The notes: generated from the letters alone by a model not told the origin. A stretch of DNA of 54,782 nt from Sulfuricurvum sp. (GCA_003245815.1 QKCD01000131.1:1-54782); one strand, 5' to 3'. Shown: positions 1 through 7,964, numbered from the stretch's first letter. Made by a program: numbers and translations.

Positions 1-192
1 CCGAACTCGACTCATGATATTGATACATTTGTTAACATGGTAAATACACAAACTATTCCTTATTTAAAAAGGCTTGGTGTGGCGCGTGATGCTCTGAAGT
101 TCGCGAGCAAAGGTGAATATGATATTTTAAATAGAACTGATACTATGTTATTGAAGAATATCGTTGATGTGCTAGACGACTCTGCTTTGTGA
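1..192 (+). CDS. C-terminal fragment of an unrecognised protein (5' truncated by the window)
   Basis: An open frame enters from the left edge and ends at a TGA at 190-192, giving the last 63 residues of a protein. The tail is mixed charged and hydrophobic, has no signal or membrane segment, and ends in DDSAL. I do not recognise a family. By direct count the stretch is about 36% GC, against close to 60% in the genes that follow, and it uses AT-rich codons such as TTA, AAT, ATA-type and GAT. That points to a different origin from its neighbours, perhaps the end of an acquired region lying mostly outside the window. The open frame and the natural stop support it being coding, but only a fragment is visible. 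Confidence 0.5.
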   Translation, partial: PNSTHDIDTFVNMVNTQTIPYLKRLGVARDALKFASKGEYDILNRTDTMLLKNIVDVLDDSAL

Positions 193-236
193 TAGAATAA
201 ATCAACATCATACATTCCTTCTTCCACCTTGCATGA

Positions 237-260
237 TTACGTAACGTCGTGTGTACGTAC
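237..260. promoter_or_regulatory. Pair of 8-bp palindromes upstream of the TrpF-like gene
   Basis: Two perfect palindromes, TTACGTAA at 237-244 and GTACGTAC at 253-260, lie 16 bp apart centre to centre and end 27 bp before the start at 288. They could be an operator. No regulator can be assigned from the sequence. Confidence 0.25.
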
Positions 261-287
261 CACTTCAAGACTTAACGAGGCTTCAAA

Positions 288-986
288 ATGAATTCAGTTA
301 ATAAAAGCGCTCTTTTAGAAAACTCCCTCCAGGTTGCCGGCGTCATTGATCGTGAAGAGGCGAAAATGCTGATCGACTGCGGCGTCAAGAACCTTGGATT
401 TCCCCTGAGGCTTGACTACCACAAAGAGGACCTCTCCGACGAGGATGCCGCCGCGATCGTGCGGGAATTCGGGGAGCGTGCGAACTTTTTTGTCATTACC
501 TATCTGCAGAAGGCTTCGGAGATCGTTGCGCTGTGCCGGAAGATCGGGGTTTCGATCGTCCAGATTCACGGGGAGATCACTGTCGGCGAGCTGAAGGCTT
601 TGAAAGAAGCCGCACCCGAGATGGTTGTGATCAAGAGTCTGATCGTGCGAGGGGAGAACCTGCCGGAGCTGCTGCAGGAGGTCGAAGCGACGCGCCCCTA
701 CGTCGATGCCTACATTACCGATACCTACGACCCCGATACCGGGGCCAGGGGGGCGACGGGAAGGGTGCACGACTGGAATGTCAGCCGTCAGCTGGCCCGC
801 GGCGTTGCGCACCCGCTCATCCTTGCCGGAGGCTTGAACCCCGGGAATGTCCGTCAGGCGATTCTTGACGTCAGGCCGTCGGGAGTCGATGTGCATACGG
901 GTGTCGAGGGCCGGGACGGGCGGAAAAAGCGGGAACTCGTGGCAGAGTTTCTGCGGGAAGCGGAAGCGGCGTTCGAAATGCTCTAA
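288..986 (+). CDS. Phosphoribosylanthranilate isomerase-like (TrpF-like) TIM-barrel protein, atypical
   Basis: The 232-residue protein has the TrpF beta/alpha-barrel pattern: QIHGE in the middle, then an acid-containing strand (ITDTYDPDTGARGATG) followed by HDW, LAGGLNPGNV and GVDVHTGVEG near the C terminus, which match the phosphate-binding part of phosphoribosylanthranilate isomerase. The N terminus departs from the family. Classical TrpF starts with a KICG motif whose cysteine is the general base; here the strand reads LQVAGVID with no cysteine. The likely general-acid aspartate (ITDTYD) is kept. It may therefore be a TrpF-fold enzyme with another substrate rather than the tryptophan enzyme, and no other trp gene is nearby. 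GAGG about 7 bp before the ATG supports the start. The next gene, 47 bp downstream, is a DsrE-family protein and may be co-transcribed. Confidence 0.75.
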   Translation: MNSVNKSALLENSLQVAGVIDREEAKMLIDCGVKNLGFPLRLDYHKEDLSDEDAAAIVREFGERANFFVITYLQKASEIVALCRKIGVSIVQIHGEITVGELKALKEAAPEMVVIKSLIVRGENLPELLQEVEATRPYVDAYITDTYDPDTGARGATGRVHDWNVSRQLARGVAHPLILAGGLNPGNVRQAILDVRPSGVDVHTGVEGRDGRKKRELVAEFLREAEAAFEML

Positions 987-1033
987 AATACCCGCGCGTT
1001 TTATCTTTTTCGACTTCACCCAAAGGAACTACA

Positions 1034-1390
1034 ATGAAAATATTGATCATCTTCAACCATCAGCCCTACGACGGCGGCGACGTGGCCTGGAACGGTCTGC
1101 GGCTTGCGGAGAAACTGTTGGATGCGGGTCAGGAGGTGCGGATCTTCCTGATGAACGATGCCGTCGACATGGCGCGGGAGTGCTGCCGACCGCCGGAAGG
1201 GTACGACCAGGACCTGGTGCAGGTCCTCAAGGGCCTGATCGGCCGGGGCGTGCGTGTCAAGGTGTGCGGCACCTGCATGGCGCGCTGCGGTATCCACAAA
1301 AACGTGCCCTATTTCGAGGGTGCCGAAAAATCCACGATGCCCGCCCTGGCCGAGTGGGTCATCGACAGCGACAAGGTCATCACCTTTTAG
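1034..1390 (+). CDS. DsrE/DsrF-family (sulfur-relay-like) protein
   Basis: A 118-residue cytoplasmic protein whose beta-strand start (KILIIFNHQPYDGGD), middle (EVRIFLMNDAVDMA) and late strand (VRVKVCGTCMARCGI) follow the DsrE/DsrF/YchN fold. Family members bind or relay sulfane sulfur, often through a conserved cysteine. Here the CGTCMARCG cluster near residues 77-85 offers three cysteines, and ECC at about 55-57 adds two. AAAGGA lies 6-8 bp before the ATG. It follows the TrpF-like gene on the same strand. The fold assignment is good; the sulfur role is inference from the family and from the likely sulfur-using lifestyle. Confidence 0.8.
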   Translation: MKILIIFNHQPYDGGDVAWNGLRLAEKLLDAGQEVRIFLMNDAVDMARECCRPPEGYDQDLVQVLKGLIGRGVRVKVCGTCMARCGIHKNVPYFEGAEKSTMPALAEWVIDSDKVITF

Positions 1391-1442
1391 CCGCGGCCGG
1401 ATGCCCCCCTATTGACAGCAATTACAGCCCATAATCGTTGTT

Positions 1443-1991
1443 TCAGGCGTGGTTGGGAACCTTTGCGCCGGTCATCTTGCGGTAAAGCGGTCCGCCGAAC
1501 ATGAAGGGTGCCGTAAGACCCATCGCGATCAGCAGGCTGATCAGCAGAACCGTGAAGCTGCCCGGACCGCCGGACCCGTCGGCCTCTCCCGCCGCGGTGC
1601 TGATCTCGTCAAGCGCGACGGCCGGCTGGGCCGCCGGTTTGACGGCAACAACTTCCGGGAAGTCGTAGCCGCCCGACGGTGCGGAAGCGGAAGCCGCGGC
1701 CGGTTGCGCCGCAGGCTCGGGGGATACGGCGGCCCGGTGTACCACGGTGCCACTGCTCTTGCCCGCGGCAGTGGCGCCCTGGTTGGCCGCGACGCTCTGG
1801 CTCTCCTGCTCGACGCTGCCGCTCTCCTCCGTCGGTGCGATGACCGTCGAACCCTCGCCGGGTTGGATCACGGTGACTTTTTTCGTGCTGGCGTCCTCCG
1901 GCGGGATGGGGTTCTCTTTCGGGGTACATGCGCCCAACAGCAGTCCACCCAGAATCAGGGTCGCCATCAGTGGTTTTCGCTCTCTTCTCAT
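1443..1991 (-). CDS. Putative lipoprotein with a proline/alanine/serine-rich linker and a C-terminal membrane segment
   Basis: 182 residues. The N terminus is a lipoprotein signal (MRRERKPLMATLILGG, then lipobox LLGAC at about residues 18-22). A long low-complexity stretch rich in A, P, S, E and V follows, and then a hydrophobic segment near residues 148-171 (FTVLLISLLIAMGLTAPFMF) with a short basic tail. A lipid anchor plus a terminal helix would tether both ends to membranes. AAGGAG 7 bp before the ATG supports the start. I do not recognise a family and assign no function. It converges on the DsrE-like gene, with a 52-bp gap and no clear terminator. Confidence 0.7.
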   Translation of the reverse strand: MRRERKPLMATLILGGLLLGACTPKENPIPPEDASTKKVTVIQPGEGSTVIAPTEESGSVEQESQSVAANQGATAAGKSSGTVVHRAAVSPEPAAQPAAASASAPSGGYDFPEVVAVKPAAQPAVALDEISTAAGEADGSGGPGSFTVLLISLLIAMGLTAPFMFGGPLYRKMTGAKVPNHA

Positions 1992-2188
1992 CGATCGCTC
2001 CTTAAATGATTTCCATACACTCTAACATTAGAAAAGCTAAAGTTGCGTTAAATGGCGTTCGGTCTATCAAAAAGACGTATTTATACGATGGCGGGGAAGC
2101 GTGTGATGGTGTCAGAGTGCTCCCATCACGAAGATGGGAACGGGAGAATGAGTGAAATGAAAAGTCGGGCGGTGCTAAGCTGGCAGGC

Positions 2189-2512
2189 TCAGCGTTTGGG
2201 GCAGTCGCAGTCGCGCATGGAGGGGCGCATGTTGCCGCGCATCGATTTGAGCTGTTGCTGCTGCTCGGGGGTGAGCACGGCCATCATACGCGTGCGGGTA
2301 TCGTCCCTGAGGTCCTGCATCTGGTCCATCAGCTTGATGCGCTCGTTGCGCGCCTCTTTGCGGATCTGCTTGATCTGTTTCACCTGTTCGGCGTTCAGGT
2401 CGAGCTGCTCGTAGGGGAAGTAGGGCATATGTGACCTCTGCCCGGGCGCGTCCATGTAGGCGAAGGCGCTGACTGACGCCAGGATGATCCCGGCGGCTAC
2501 GATCTTTTTCAT
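2189..2512 (-). CDS. Spy/CpxP-type periplasmic LTxxQ-motif protein
   Basis: From the ATG at 2512 the product has 107 residues: a signal peptide (MKKIVAAGIILASVSAFA), then a mostly helical, charged region with the pattern LDLNAEQVKQIKQIRKEARNER and, further on, MMAVLTPEQQQQLKSMR. The LTxxQ-like repeats (LNAEQ, LTPEQ) are the mark of the Spy/CpxP family of periplasmic chaperones and metal or stress sensors. The frame is open for 16 more codons upstream, but AAGGAG 8-9 bp before 2512 and the signal peptide beginning there decide the start. The C terminus has a CDC pair. Genes on either side are unrelated. Confidence 0.8.
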   Translation of the reverse strand: MKKIVAAGIILASVSAFAYMDAPGQRSHMPYFPYEQLDLNAEQVKQIKQIRKEARNERIKLMDQMQDLRDDTRTRMMAVLTPEQQQQLKSMRGNMRPSMRDCDCPKR

Positions 2513-2788
2513 AGGGTGACTCCTTGGTTTCAAAAGTATCGAAAAGATTGCCTTTTGCATTCACCAGTATGCGCGCATTGCATAAGCGGCCCGAAAACGG
2601 CGGATAAACGAAGGTAAACGGTTGTCGGGCTTCAATGAAGGCGCTACTTCGCCGGCAGATCTCTGGAACCGCCCTTGCATTGCAATTGAGACCACTCTTT
2701 GATTTTCAGCGTACTGCCCACCGGTAGCAGGAGTTTTAGATAAATAAGATAGAGTTTCGGGGAAAATTCGAAGGGGTTATAGACAGCG

Positions 2789-3466
2789 ATGACATTCAGA
2801 AACAAAAAAGTAATTCTCTTCGATCTCGACGGGACGCTGGTGGACAGCGCCCCCGATCTGGCCCTGGCCCTGAACCATACGCTTGAACGGATGGGACGTC
2901 CCCCCTTCGAGACCGACACAATCCGCACCTGGGTCGGCAACGGCGCGAAGACCCTTGTTGAGCGGGGACTCAGCGGCAGCAGCGTCGTCGACGATGCGAT
3001 CGACACCGCCGAGACGGCGCGGGCCCTGGAGATCTTCCTGGAGTACTACGCCCGCAACCTCTGCGTCGACACCGAGACCTATCCGGGGGTTGCCGATACT
3101 CTCTGGCGCCTGAAGGCGAAGGGGTACCGCCTTGTGCTGGTAACGAACAAGCCCTACGCTTTTATCCACCCGCTGCTCGAAGGTCTGGAGATCGGCGAGC
3201 TTTTCGAGCTCTGCCTCGGCGGCGACAGCCTGGAGCGTCGCAAGCCCGACCCGATGCCGCTGCTGCACGTCTGCGAACGGCTGGGCGTCACGCCGGATGC
3301 GTGCGTGATGGTCGGCGACTCGAAAAACGATATTGTCGCGGCGCAGTCGGCCGCTATGCAGAGCATCGGCGTCAGCTACGGTTACAACTACGGCGAGCCG
3401 ATCGCTTCCTGCGGGCCCGACCGCGTCGTCGGGGAGTTTGCGGAACTCCTCGAGTGCCTGGAGTAG
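2789..3466 (+). CDS. gph: Phosphoglycolate phosphatase, HAD superfamily
   Basis: 225 residues with all HAD motifs: FDLDGTLVDS (nucleophile D12, acid D14), VTN at 118-120, lysine 152 in RRKPDP, and VGDSKND at 175-181. The cap sequence (APDLALALNHTL, then WVGNGAKTLVERGL) is typical of Gph, which dephosphorylates 2-phosphoglycolate from RuBisCO oxygenation or DNA repair. In an organism without evident RuBisCO, the DNA-repair source or general phosphatase work is more likely. The start follows GAAGGGGTTATAGACAGCG. The FAD oxidoreductase gene starts 4 bp after the stop, so the two are probably translated from one message. Confidence 0.85.
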   Translation: MTFRNKKVILFDLDGTLVDSAPDLALALNHTLERMGRPPFETDTIRTWVGNGAKTLVERGLSGSSVVDDAIDTAETARALEIFLEYYARNLCVDTETYPGVADTLWRLKAKGYRLVLVTNKPYAFIHPLLEGLEIGELFELCLGGDSLERRKPDPMPLLHVCERLGVTPDACVMVGDSKNDIVAAQSAAMQSIGVSYGYNYGEPIASCGPDRVVGEFAELLECLE

Positions 3467-3470
3467 CGGG

Positions 3471-4928
3471 ATGTCTCCGATGCCCGGGAAGAAGCGCATG
3501 GAACCGCGGGGACGGATCGCCGTCGTCGGCGGCGGGGTCGCCGGGGCGACGATCGCCCTCTACCTGAGCGAGATCGGCCTGGAGGTGACGCTGTTCGAAA
3601 AGGGACCGAGCCTCGTGAGCGGCCCGCCGATGTGCCACCTTCACGCGGGGGGGAACCTCTACCGGGAGATCTCCGACGCGCAGTGCGTGACACTGCTCAG
3701 AGAGTCCATCGACCTGATCCGTTTCTACCCCGACGCCATGGACTACCGGCCGACGGTCATCGCCGTGCCGACGGATGATGCCGGCTCTCCCCGGGAACTC
3801 TTCGGGCGGCTGGCGCTGCTGCGGGGCGTCTACGACGATCTTGTGCGCGAAGATCCGGCCAACAGGGTGCTCGGCGAGAGCGCCGACTACTACCGCTGTT
3901 ACGACCGCGGGCGCGTCGAGGCGCTCAGAGCGCTCCCTTCCCCGAAATATCCGGCGTCGATGGACGAGTGGATGATCCCCGTGGCAAAACATATCGACCT
4001 GGAGAAGGTGCAGTTCCCGCTGATCATGGTTCAGGAGTACGGGCTCAACATGTTCCGCCTCGCCTCGAGCGTGACCCTGGCCCTGCAGCAGAAAAACAAC
4101 TGCCGCCTCCTGCTCAACCGGGAGGTGACAGGTCTGGAGCGGGGCAGGGACGCCTGTACGCTCCGCTACCGGCACGACGGCATGGAACACGAAGCGGCAT
4201 TCGACTTTATCGTTAACGCGGCCGGCTTCAGAACGGGGGAGCTCGACGATATGCTCGGGTTCGCCCGCGAGCGCTTCGTGGAGTTCAAATCCGCCTACGT
4301 CACCCGCTGGGAGGGGTGCGAAGAGACCTGGCCGGAGGTGATCTTTTACGGCGAACGGGGCACCCCGAAGGGGATGGCGCAGTTTACCCCCTATCCCGGG
4401 GGCTTTTTTCAGCTGCACGGCATGACGAAGGCGATCACCCTTTTTGACGACGGTCTTGTCAAAAGCTCCGCCCAGAGTGCCCAGCCGCGGCTGAAGCCGA
4501 AGTTTCTCGAAAAGATCGAGAAGGGGTGGAGCCAGTCGGAAGTCGAGAAGCGTTCGCACTCGGCCATCCGCCACCTCTCGCAGTTCATCCCCGCTTTCGG
4601 CAGCGCGGAGGTCGCTTCCAAACCGCTCTACGGCGCCCAGCAGATCCCCGGACGCGATGCCACCCTGCGCGCGGCCGACGTCTCCTTCGAGGGGGAACGC
4701 TACGCCCGCTGCGAGATCGTTAAGGCCTCGTCGGTGCTGAGTGTGGCCGATGCCATCACCCGCCGCCTCATCGAGCTGGGGCTCGCCGACGAAAGCGCGT
4801 ACGGCCGGCGCGACTTTGCGACGGTGCGCGCCCTGGACGACGAGGCGATCGGCCGCCAGGCGGCCACGCTGGGGCTCGAGCGCGACTATCCCGTCGCGCT
4901 GACGCGCCGCACGGTCGCGACGGCCTGA
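3471..4928 (+). CDS. FAD-dependent oxidoreductase (DAO-type fold)
   Basis: About 485 residues. A dinucleotide-binding motif near the N terminus (RIAVVGGGVAGATIALYLSEIG, then an acid at LFEKG) shows FAD binding, and FIVNAAGFRTGEL is the second FAD-contacting strand of DAO-like oxidoreductases. The substrate is not evident. The frame is open further upstream inside gph, but that extension is serine/arginine-rich shadow sequence. The ATG at 3471 has GGAG at 3460-3463; ATGs at 3480 and 3498 are alternatives, so the first residues are uncertain. It sits 4 bp behind gph. The end lies 10 bp from the convergent small gene at 4939. Confidence 0.75.
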   Translation: MSPMPGKKRMEPRGRIAVVGGGVAGATIALYLSEIGLEVTLFEKGPSLVSGPPMCHLHAGGNLYREISDAQCVTLLRESIDLIRFYPDAMDYRPTVIAVPTDDAGSPRELFGRLALLRGVYDDLVREDPANRVLGESADYYRCYDRGRVEALRALPSPKYPASMDEWMIPVAKHIDLEKVQFPLIMVQEYGLNMFRLASSVTLALQQKNNCRLLLNREVTGLERGRDACTLRYRHDGMEHEAAFDFIVNAAGFRTGELDDMLGFARERFVEFKSAYVTRWEGCEETWPEVIFYGERGTPKGMAQFTPYPGGFFQLHGMTKAITLFDDGLVKSSAQSAQPRLKPKFLEKIEKGWSQSEVEKRSHSAIRHLSQFIPAFGSAEVASKPLYGAQQIPGRDATLRAADVSFEGERYARCEIVKASSVLSVADAITRRLIELGLADESAYGRRDFATVRALDDEAIGRQAATLGLERDYPVALTRRTVATA

Positions 4929-4938
4929 AGGCCCGGCT

Positions 4939-5106
4939 TTACTTTTTCTCCGCTTTCTCCGCGACCGGTTCGATCCTGACGTTGTCGATCGTCGCCTTCA
5001 GCTTCTTTGCCAGTGCCTCGAGCTCCTCTTTGGTATCGCGCACGGCGATACCCCGCGCGGAGCAGCCGTACATATCTTTGTTGTTGTAGGTCATTCGCCA
5101 TTTCAT
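4939..5106 (-). CDS. Small hypothetical protein, possibly from a leaderless transcript
   Basis: 55 residues from the ATG at 5106 (MKWRMTYNNKDMYGCSARG...), with a predicted helix rich in E, K and A (TKEELEALAKKLKAT) and a lysine-rich end. There is no signal or membrane segment and I recognise no family. No Shine-Dalgarno sequence precedes the ATG. Instead an extended -10-like element (TGCTATAAC, minus strand; the core covers 5113-5118) ends 6 bp before it, which fits transcription starting at or next to the start codon. The frame is open 12 codons further upstream without a better start. Confidence 0.5.
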   Translation of the reverse strand: MKWRMTYNNKDMYGCSARGIAVRDTKEELEALAKKLKATIDNVRIEPVAEKAEKK

Positions 5107-5195
5107 ACCGCGGTTATAGCATCTTTCGTTCGGGGTCTGCAAGGGTATCGCCGAGGTAAACAGCGCGCTTTAGATTCGGGCATGCTTCCCGGTGG

Positions 5196-5201
5196 TATGA
5201 T
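5196..5201 (+). promoter_or_regulatory. Likely -10 element for the dienelactone hydrolase gene
   Basis: TATGAT lies 35 bp before the start at 5237, and a strong ribosome site (GAGGAGGAAACA) follows it. No convincing -35 is visible, as is common for vegetative promoters in this phylum. Confidence 0.4.
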
Positions 5202-5236
5202 GAAACCCTGATGCCGATGCGAAAGAGGAGGAAACA

Positions 5237-5980
5237 ATGCGAGCAGTATGGATCGTAATGATGGCGGTGGCGGCTCTGCTGCCGCTGGGCGCGGAGGAAC
5301 GGTTCGTCAGTTATGAGGCGGCCGGGACGCTCTGCGAAGGGTACATGACGGCGCCGACGCCGAACGCGCCCCTGGTGCTGCTGGTCCACGACTGGGACGG
5401 CCTGACCGGTTACGAGGTGAAGCGCTCCCGGATGCTGAGCGAGCTGGGGTATGCCGTCTTTGCCGTTGACCTCTTCGGAAAAGGGGTCCGTCCGACGACC
5501 CTGGAGGAGAAACGGCGCCTGACCCGCGATCTCTACAACGACCGCGAACGGATGCGCGCCCTGCTTCAGGGGGCGCTTAAGGCCGCCAAAGCGAAGGGGC
5601 TCAACGTTGACAATGCCGTCGCCGCCGGCTACTGCTTCGGCGGTGCCGCCGTCCTCGAGCTGGCCCGTTCGGGGAGCGATCTGAAGGGTTTTGTCACCTT
5701 CCACGGGGGATTGCAGACCCCCAAAGGGGAGGACTACTCTAAAACGAAAGGGCGGCTGCTCATCCTGCACGGCTCGGCCGACGCGAGCATCACGATGGAG
5801 GTGTTCGCCGCGCTTGCCGGCGAACTGGAAGCGGCCCGTATCCCGCACGAGATGATCACCTACGGTGGTGCACCCCACGCCTTTACCATCTTCGGTTCCG
5901 ACCGTTACCGGGAGGATGCCGACCGCAAATCGTGGCGCCGCTTTACGGAGTTTCTGGAGGAGACGCTCCGCCGCCGATGA
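5237..5980 (+). CDS. Exported dienelactone hydrolase-family protein
   Basis: 247 residues. Residues 1-19 form a signal peptide ending LLPLGA. The alpha/beta-hydrolase core has the family's cysteine nucleophile in GYCFGG (C133), an aspartate in HGSADASI (D182) and a histidine in GAPHAF (H214), the DLH triad. Family members cleave dienelactones or other esters; the substrate here is unknown. A periplasmic location follows from the signal peptide. The ATG has AGGAGG 5-6 bp upstream. Confidence 0.82.
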   Translation: MRAVWIVMMAVAALLPLGAEERFVSYEAAGTLCEGYMTAPTPNAPLVLLVHDWDGLTGYEVKRSRMLSELGYAVFAVDLFGKGVRPTTLEEKRRLTRDLYNDRERMRALLQGALKAAKAKGLNVDNAVAAGYCFGGAAVLELARSGSDLKGFVTFHGGLQTPKGEDYSKTKGRLLILHGSADASITMEVFAALAGELEAARIPHEMITYGGAPHAFTIFGSDRYREDADRKSWRRFTEFLEETLRRR

Positions 5981-6060
5981 GGCGCTCGCGGCACCATCCA
6001 TCATAAGAATTACAAATACTGCCATTGTGGATTTCCAGAAACTTTTCAGACGCGTTGAAG

Positions 6061-6066
6061 TACAAT
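6061..6066 (+). promoter_or_regulatory. Likely -10 element for the GGDEF gene at 6099
   Basis: TACAAT lies 32 bp before the ATG at 6099, with AAGGGGAG as the ribosome site between them. Confidence 0.4.
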
Positions 6067-6098
6067 AGGGCAATCTGCCGTGAGAAGGGGAGTGACCC

Positions 6099-7010
6099 AT
6101 GATCTCGATGTTTGACCCCAATCAGCTGCGCGCGGTCCTCTCCGCACTGCCCGACCCGCTCTTCGTACTGACGGAGAGCGGGCGCTATGCGGCGATGCTG
6201 GGGGGCGGGGACGAACGCTATTACCATGACGGTTCGGGGCTTGTCGGCAAAAACCTCCGTGACGTCCTCCCTCCGGAGAAGGCGGAGTGGGTCCTGAAGC
6301 AGATTGCGCAGGTGCTGAAAGAGGGCAATATTTCGACGGTGGAATACGGCCTCAGCGGGGCCGATGTCGAGGGGCTCGACGAACTGCAGGGACCCGGCGG
6401 CACGCTCTGGTTCGAAGGACGCATGCAGCCCCTGCCGTTTCTTGTCGAGGGGGAACGGGCCATCGTATGGGTGGCGCGGAACATCACCCGCAGCCACGAA
6501 CTCGAGGAGGAGCTGCGCCGGCTCAGCGAGATCGACGAACTGACCGGGGCGATGAACCGGCGGAAGATGATCGAGGAGCTCGACGCGCGTTTTGCGGAGT
6601 TCCGCCGTTACGGGCTGCCGACGGCGCTACTCATCTTTGACGTCGACCATTTCAAGCATGTCAACGACCGTTTCGGCCATATCGCGGGCGACCAGGTGCT
6701 GCGGGAGACGTCGAAGCTCTGCATGGCGCAGCTGCGCAGCGTCGACCTTTTCTACCGTTTCGGCGGGGAGGAGTTCGTCGTTTTGCTGCCCAATACCGAC
6801 GCGGAGCATGGGTGTGCGACGGCGGAACGGCTGCGCCAGGCGGTGGCCGACAACCGTGTCACCCTGGGCGATCACGCTACGGGGGTGACGATCAGCATCG
6901 GGGTCAGTGACTTCCGGGCGGAAGACGAAGGGGGCGAGGCGGTGATCCGGCGTGCCGACGACGCTCTTTACCGGGCGAAACGGGAGGGACGAAACCGCGT
7001 CGTCTGCTGA
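6099..7010 (+). CDS. Diguanylate cyclase with an N-terminal PAS-like domain
   Basis: 303 residues, no membrane segment. Residues about 10-130 look like a PAS sensor (SALPDPLFVLTESGRYAAML, ending VARNITRSHELEEEL), followed by a GGDEF domain from about 142. The active-site loop is GGEEF (222-226), a permitted variant of GGDEF, and RSVD at 213-216, five residues earlier, is an inhibitory c-di-GMP binding site (I-site). LIFDVDHFKHVND and DELTGAMNRR are the usual GGDEF signatures. It should make c-di-GMP from two GTP under feedback control. The input ligand is unknown. It converges on the PhzF-like gene. Confidence 0.88.
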   Translation: MISMFDPNQLRAVLSALPDPLFVLTESGRYAAMLGGGDERYYHDGSGLVGKNLRDVLPPEKAEWVLKQIAQVLKEGNISTVEYGLSGADVEGLDELQGPGGTLWFEGRMQPLPFLVEGERAIVWVARNITRSHELEEELRRLSEIDELTGAMNRRKMIEELDARFAEFRRYGLPTALLIFDVDHFKHVNDRFGHIAGDQVLRETSKLCMAQLRSVDLFYRFGGEEFVVLLPNTDAEHGCATAERLRQAVADNRVTLGDHATGVTISIGVSDFRAEDEGGEAVIRRADDALYRAKREGRNRVVC

Positions 7011-7038
7011 GCGAAACGGCGCTCTCTCCGGGCGCCCG

Positions 7039-7821
7039 TCATAGAAAAAGGGTGCCGATCATATAGGTGGCGGCAGTACCGCCGAGCTCCACCCGTTCGC
7101 CGTGGTCGCGGCAGGTGAGCGCTCCCCCCCGAAGGGAGAGCTGCCGCGCGGTGAGTTCGGGCTTTTTCAGCCGTTTGGCCCAGTAGGGGGTCAGCGTCGT
7201 GTGGGCGGAACCGGTGACGGCGTCTTCGGGGATGCCCGCCTGGGGGGCGAAAAAGCGGGAGACGAAATCGCTCTCCCGGCCGTGGGCGGTGACGATGACG
7301 CCCCGTGCGTCGAGTTGCGCGAGCAGGCGCATGTCGGGCTTCAGGGCGGCGATATCCGCCTCGTCGGCAAAGAGCGCCATATAGTCGTCGCGTCCGCGGT
7401 AGAGTTCCAGGGGTTTTTGACCCAGCGCTTCGGTGATCCGTTGATCCGATGGGACGCTGCGGAGGGTGTCGGCCGGCAGGTCGAGCCAGAGCAGGCCGTT
7501 GCTCTGACGGACGTGGAGCAGGCCGCTCTTCGAGTCGAAGGTGATACGCTTGAGGGCGTAGACGAGATGCTCGAAAAAGACATGGGCCGCCGCCAGGGTC
7601 GCATGGCCGCAGAGGCCGACTTCCGTCGTCGGCGTGAACCAGCGGATGCGGTACTCTTCGCCGTCGGTAAAGACAAAAGCGGTCTCGGCCAGGTTGTTCT
7701 CGGCGGCGACGGCCTGCATCAGCGACTCGGAAAGGGGTGCTTTGGTGACGACGACGGCGGCGGGGTTGCCGCCGAAGACGCGGTCGGAAAAGGCATCGAC
7801 CTGGTAGATGGTGAGCTTCAT
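7039..7821 (-). CDS. PhzF-family epimerase/isomerase-like protein
   Basis: 260 residues. The start (LTIYQVDAFSDRVFGGNPAAVVV) and the glutamate-bearing AENNLAETAFVF match the PhzF fold, two similar halves with the catalytic glutamate in NLAET. The second half has GHATLAAAHVFFE and, late, DAVTGSAHTTLTPYWAKRL. PhzF isomerises a phenazine precursor, but most bacterial relatives lie outside phenazine clusters and have unknown substrates, as seems to be the case here. AGGAG about 8 bp before the ATG supports the start. It stands alone between two c-di-GMP genes. Confidence 0.85.
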   Translation of the reverse strand: MKLTIYQVDAFSDRVFGGNPAAVVVTKAPLSESLMQAVAAENNLAETAFVFTDGEEYRIRWFTPTTEVGLCGHATLAAAHVFFEHLVYALKRITFDSKSGLLHVRQSNGLLWLDLPADTLRSVPSDQRITEALGQKPLELYRGRDDYMALFADEADIAALKPDMRLLAQLDARGVIVTAHGRESDFVSRFFAPQAGIPEDAVTGSAHTTLTPYWAKRLKKPELTARQLSLRGGALTCRDHGERVELGGTAATYMIGTLFL

Positions 7822-7922
7822 AGGGGGCTCCTGGTTTGGGCATATAGGAAAATTGTAACGTGTATCGACGCCGGAGCGGGCGAGCGCCGCCGAAGTTACG
7901 AAAATCCGTTGTAAATTTCTGT

Positions 7923-7928
7923 TATACT
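7923..7928 (+). promoter_or_regulatory. Likely -10 element for the membrane PAS-GGDEF gene
   Basis: TATACT in a T-rich upstream context lies 36 bp before the preferred GTG start at 7965. Confidence 0.4.
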
Positions 7929-7964
7929 GAAACGTAATATGCTGTGCCGGGGAGGGTGTTGTTC

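Noticed and set aside
315-1019. Long minus-strand frame opposite the TrpF-like gene
   Set aside because: It has no domain and an arginine/proline-rich shadow composition, and the plus-strand frame has clear family motifs.
7018-7036. GGCGC...GCGCC hairpin between the convergent GGDEF and PhzF genes as a terminator
   Set aside because: The stem is only 5 bp with no T-run on either side, which is expected often in GC-rich DNA.
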